Position numbers and translations under genes: made by a program. Under the pieces are notes generated by a model. It worked only from the letters and a program-made list of their open reading frames with translations, made no database searches and was not told the DNA's origin. Positions 62,800 through 64,000 of a DNA stretch of 64,000 bases are shown here, piece by piece. Positions within the stretch are counted from its first letter, which is position 1. Each line of letters starts with the position of its first letter. Location of the stretch: contig NZ_KB890738.1 of the NCBI RefSeq assembly GCF_000373245.1, forward strand, positions 656,824-720,823, read 5' to 3'. Origin of the DNA: Echinicola pacifica DSM 19836. Its GTDB lineage: Bacteria > Bacteroidota > Bacteroidia > Cytophagales > Cyclobacteriaceae.

Positions 62800-64000
62800 T
62801 TACTCTCGTTGTTGTCGGATGAGGCGCGTCCTATAAGCGTTGAAAATCCTGGATTTACTAATGAAGCCCAGATACCTACCATTATCTACCACCGGTAGAT
62901 TCCAGGCACCCGACTTTTCAAATTTATCCATGACCTCACGCATACTTTCGGAAGGCTGGATGGTGTCTGGAGGACTGTGCATCAGCTGCCTGATCTGCAC
63001 GATTTCTTGTTTTTCCTTGTCAAACATAATATCACGGATATCATCTAAAGTGATGATCCCATTGAGGGTGCCTTTTTCATCCACTACCGGAAAGACATTC
63101 CGATTGGAGAGTTTTACCAGCCCACACAGGTCCTTGAGCAGGGCATCTGGATGGATCGGCAGCAGGTCTTTCTCCATTATCCTACGAATATCGATAAGCC
63201 CGAGCACTTCCTCATCCTTAGTTTCAGGGATATGCTTGCCTTGCTCAATAAGCTGATTTTTATAAAGGCTATTTTTATCAAAATAATTTGTGGTGGCCAG
63301 AGAAATCGCAGACACCAGCATCAGGGGCACAAAAAGTTCATAACCTCCCGTCACCTCTGCGATCAGGAATATCGCGGACAGTGGCGCATGCTGTACCCCA
63401 CTCATCACCCCACACATGGCCACCAGGGTAAAATGGGCCACGGGAATGGGGATATATATTCCTAGGAAGTTATTGGCGTAGGCATAGAGAAAACCGGTAA
63501 TGCCTCCCACAAATAAGGAAGGTGCAAATATACCGCCGCTACCCCCACTGCCAATCGTCAATGCTGCTGCTATGGGCTTGGCAAAGATGATGAATAGAAG
63601 GTATAATAATATGAAATAGGAATTATTGATCTCAGAGAAGAAAGGACTTCGGTTTAGCAAGACATTAGGATCGCCCTGAATCAGTGAATTTAGCGTGCTA
63701 TACCCTTCCCCATAGATGGATGGGAAGAAGAATATAATCAAACCAAGGAGAGCACCACCGTATAGGATCTTCAGCCACGGGTTGGTCAGGCGATCGAGCA
63801 TTTTCTCGGTCTTGAGCACGGCCTTGATAAAATACACCGAAATAAGCCCTGTGATCACTCCTAAGAAGATATAGAATGGGGTGTGCGCAGCAATAAATTC
63901 CCCCGAAAGGTTAAAATGGAAGAGTGGATCGTTTCCGATTAGGATCATACTGGTGAGTGATCCAAGTACGGAGGCGATCAGCAGCGGAATAAAGGAGCCC
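62800..64000 (-). CDS. ClC-family chloride channel/transporter with CBS domains (5' end outside window)
   Basis: At least 400 residues; the frame stays open past 63948 (GSFIPLLIASVLGSLTS before the internal Met), so the N-terminus lies outside the window. ClC motifs: GSGGSGGIFAPSLFVGG (the second filter motif, GxFxP) and GVMSGVQHAPLSAIFLIAEVTGG. The first selectivity motif (GSGIP) would be in the missing part. The C-terminus carries two CBS domains (IHPDALLKDLCGLVKLSNRNVFPVVDEKG and SMREVMDKFEKSGAWNLPVVDNGRYLGFISKS), which may bind nucleotides. It moves chloride, fluoride or H+/Cl- across the inner membrane. Confidence 0.9.
   Translation of the reverse strand, partial: GSFIPLLIASVLGSLTSMILIGNDPLFHFNLSGEFIAAHTPFYIFLGVITGLISVYFIKAVLKTEKMLDRLTNPWLKILYGGALLGLIIFFFPSIYGEGYSTLNSLIQGDPNVLLNRSPFFSEINNSYFILLYLLFIIFAKPIAAALTIGSGGSGGIFAPSLFVGGITGFLYAYANNFLGIYIPIPVAHFTLVAMCGVMSGVQHAPLSAIFLIAEVTGGYELFVPLMLVSAISLATTNYFDKNSLYKNQLIEQGKHIPETKDEEVLGLIDIRRIMEKDLLPIHPDALLKDLCGLVKLSNRNVFPVVDEKGTLNGIITLDDIRDIMFDKEKQEIVQIRQLMHSPPDTIQPSESMREVMDKFEKSGAWNLPVVDNGRYLGFISKSRIFNAYRTRLIRQQRE

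Overview
The window is chromosomal DNA from a Bacteroidota bacterium, most likely order Cytophagales. Evidence seen in the sequence: a type IX secretion C-terminal sorting domain (39224-41119), a Cys-type sulfatase, a TonB-dependent receptor, Bacteroidota-type promoter boxes (TTG / TAnnTTTG) before a tRNA and fur, and few purine-rich ribosome-binding sites. A genus cannot be named from sequence alone. The sulfatase, the GH29 fucosidase and a sugar-kinase/symporter pair suggest use of complex, perhaps marine, polysaccharides.

Layout. 1-3.9 kb: housekeeping genes (comF-like, xth, anti-sigma-type ATPase, ybeY). 3.9-9.3 kb: what looks like the replication-origin domain. Five parS-like ParB sites lie just upstream of mnmG, followed by a methyltransferase and an Ig-like lipoprotein gene with a strong terminator. 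A gene-free segment (8.66-9.27 kb) then carries many DnaA-box-like 9-mers and a nearly pure A+T stretch. 9.3-17.6 kb: a surface protein, an esterase and a fatty-acid beta-oxidation cluster (MarR regulator, fused hydroxyacyl-CoA dehydrogenase/enoyl-CoA hydratase, thiolase, acyl-CoA dehydrogenase). 17.7-29.7 kb: CorA, DoxX with a Crp/Fnr regulator, a Tat-exported oxidoreductase, a lone ABC ATPase with altered catalytic residues, OxyR, a PAS histidine kinase with its response regulator, an arylsulfatase and an RNA methyltransferase. 29.9-33.0 kb: mutS, tRNA-Gly and tRNA-Leu.

33.0-36.75 kb is the clearest accessory segment. An AbiE-type toxin-antitoxin pair is sandwiched between two arrays of a ~213-bp tandem repeat. 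Each unit carries four short inverted repeats, three of which share a GAYCYC stem and a 3-nt loop. Both arrays begin with the same variant unit. No integrase or transposase is present. This is the best candidate for an undescribed element.

36.8-50 kb: a PLP enzyme with a dipeptide epimerase, a T9SS-secreted protein, an FAD/NAD-binding protein, an M14 peptidase, a 49-residue small protein, MscS, Fur, a YcxB-like protein and a glycosyltransferase-like protein. 50.4-53.8 kb: two unknown cell-envelope genes, one apparently split by a single-base frameshift. 53.9-62.1 kb: fucosidase, TonB receptor, NahK-like kinase and a divergent SSS symporter. 62.6-62.8 kb has a second compact cluster of DnaA boxes, next to a ClC channel gene that runs off the window.

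Functions are assigned from visible motifs and family knowledge. No database search was possible.
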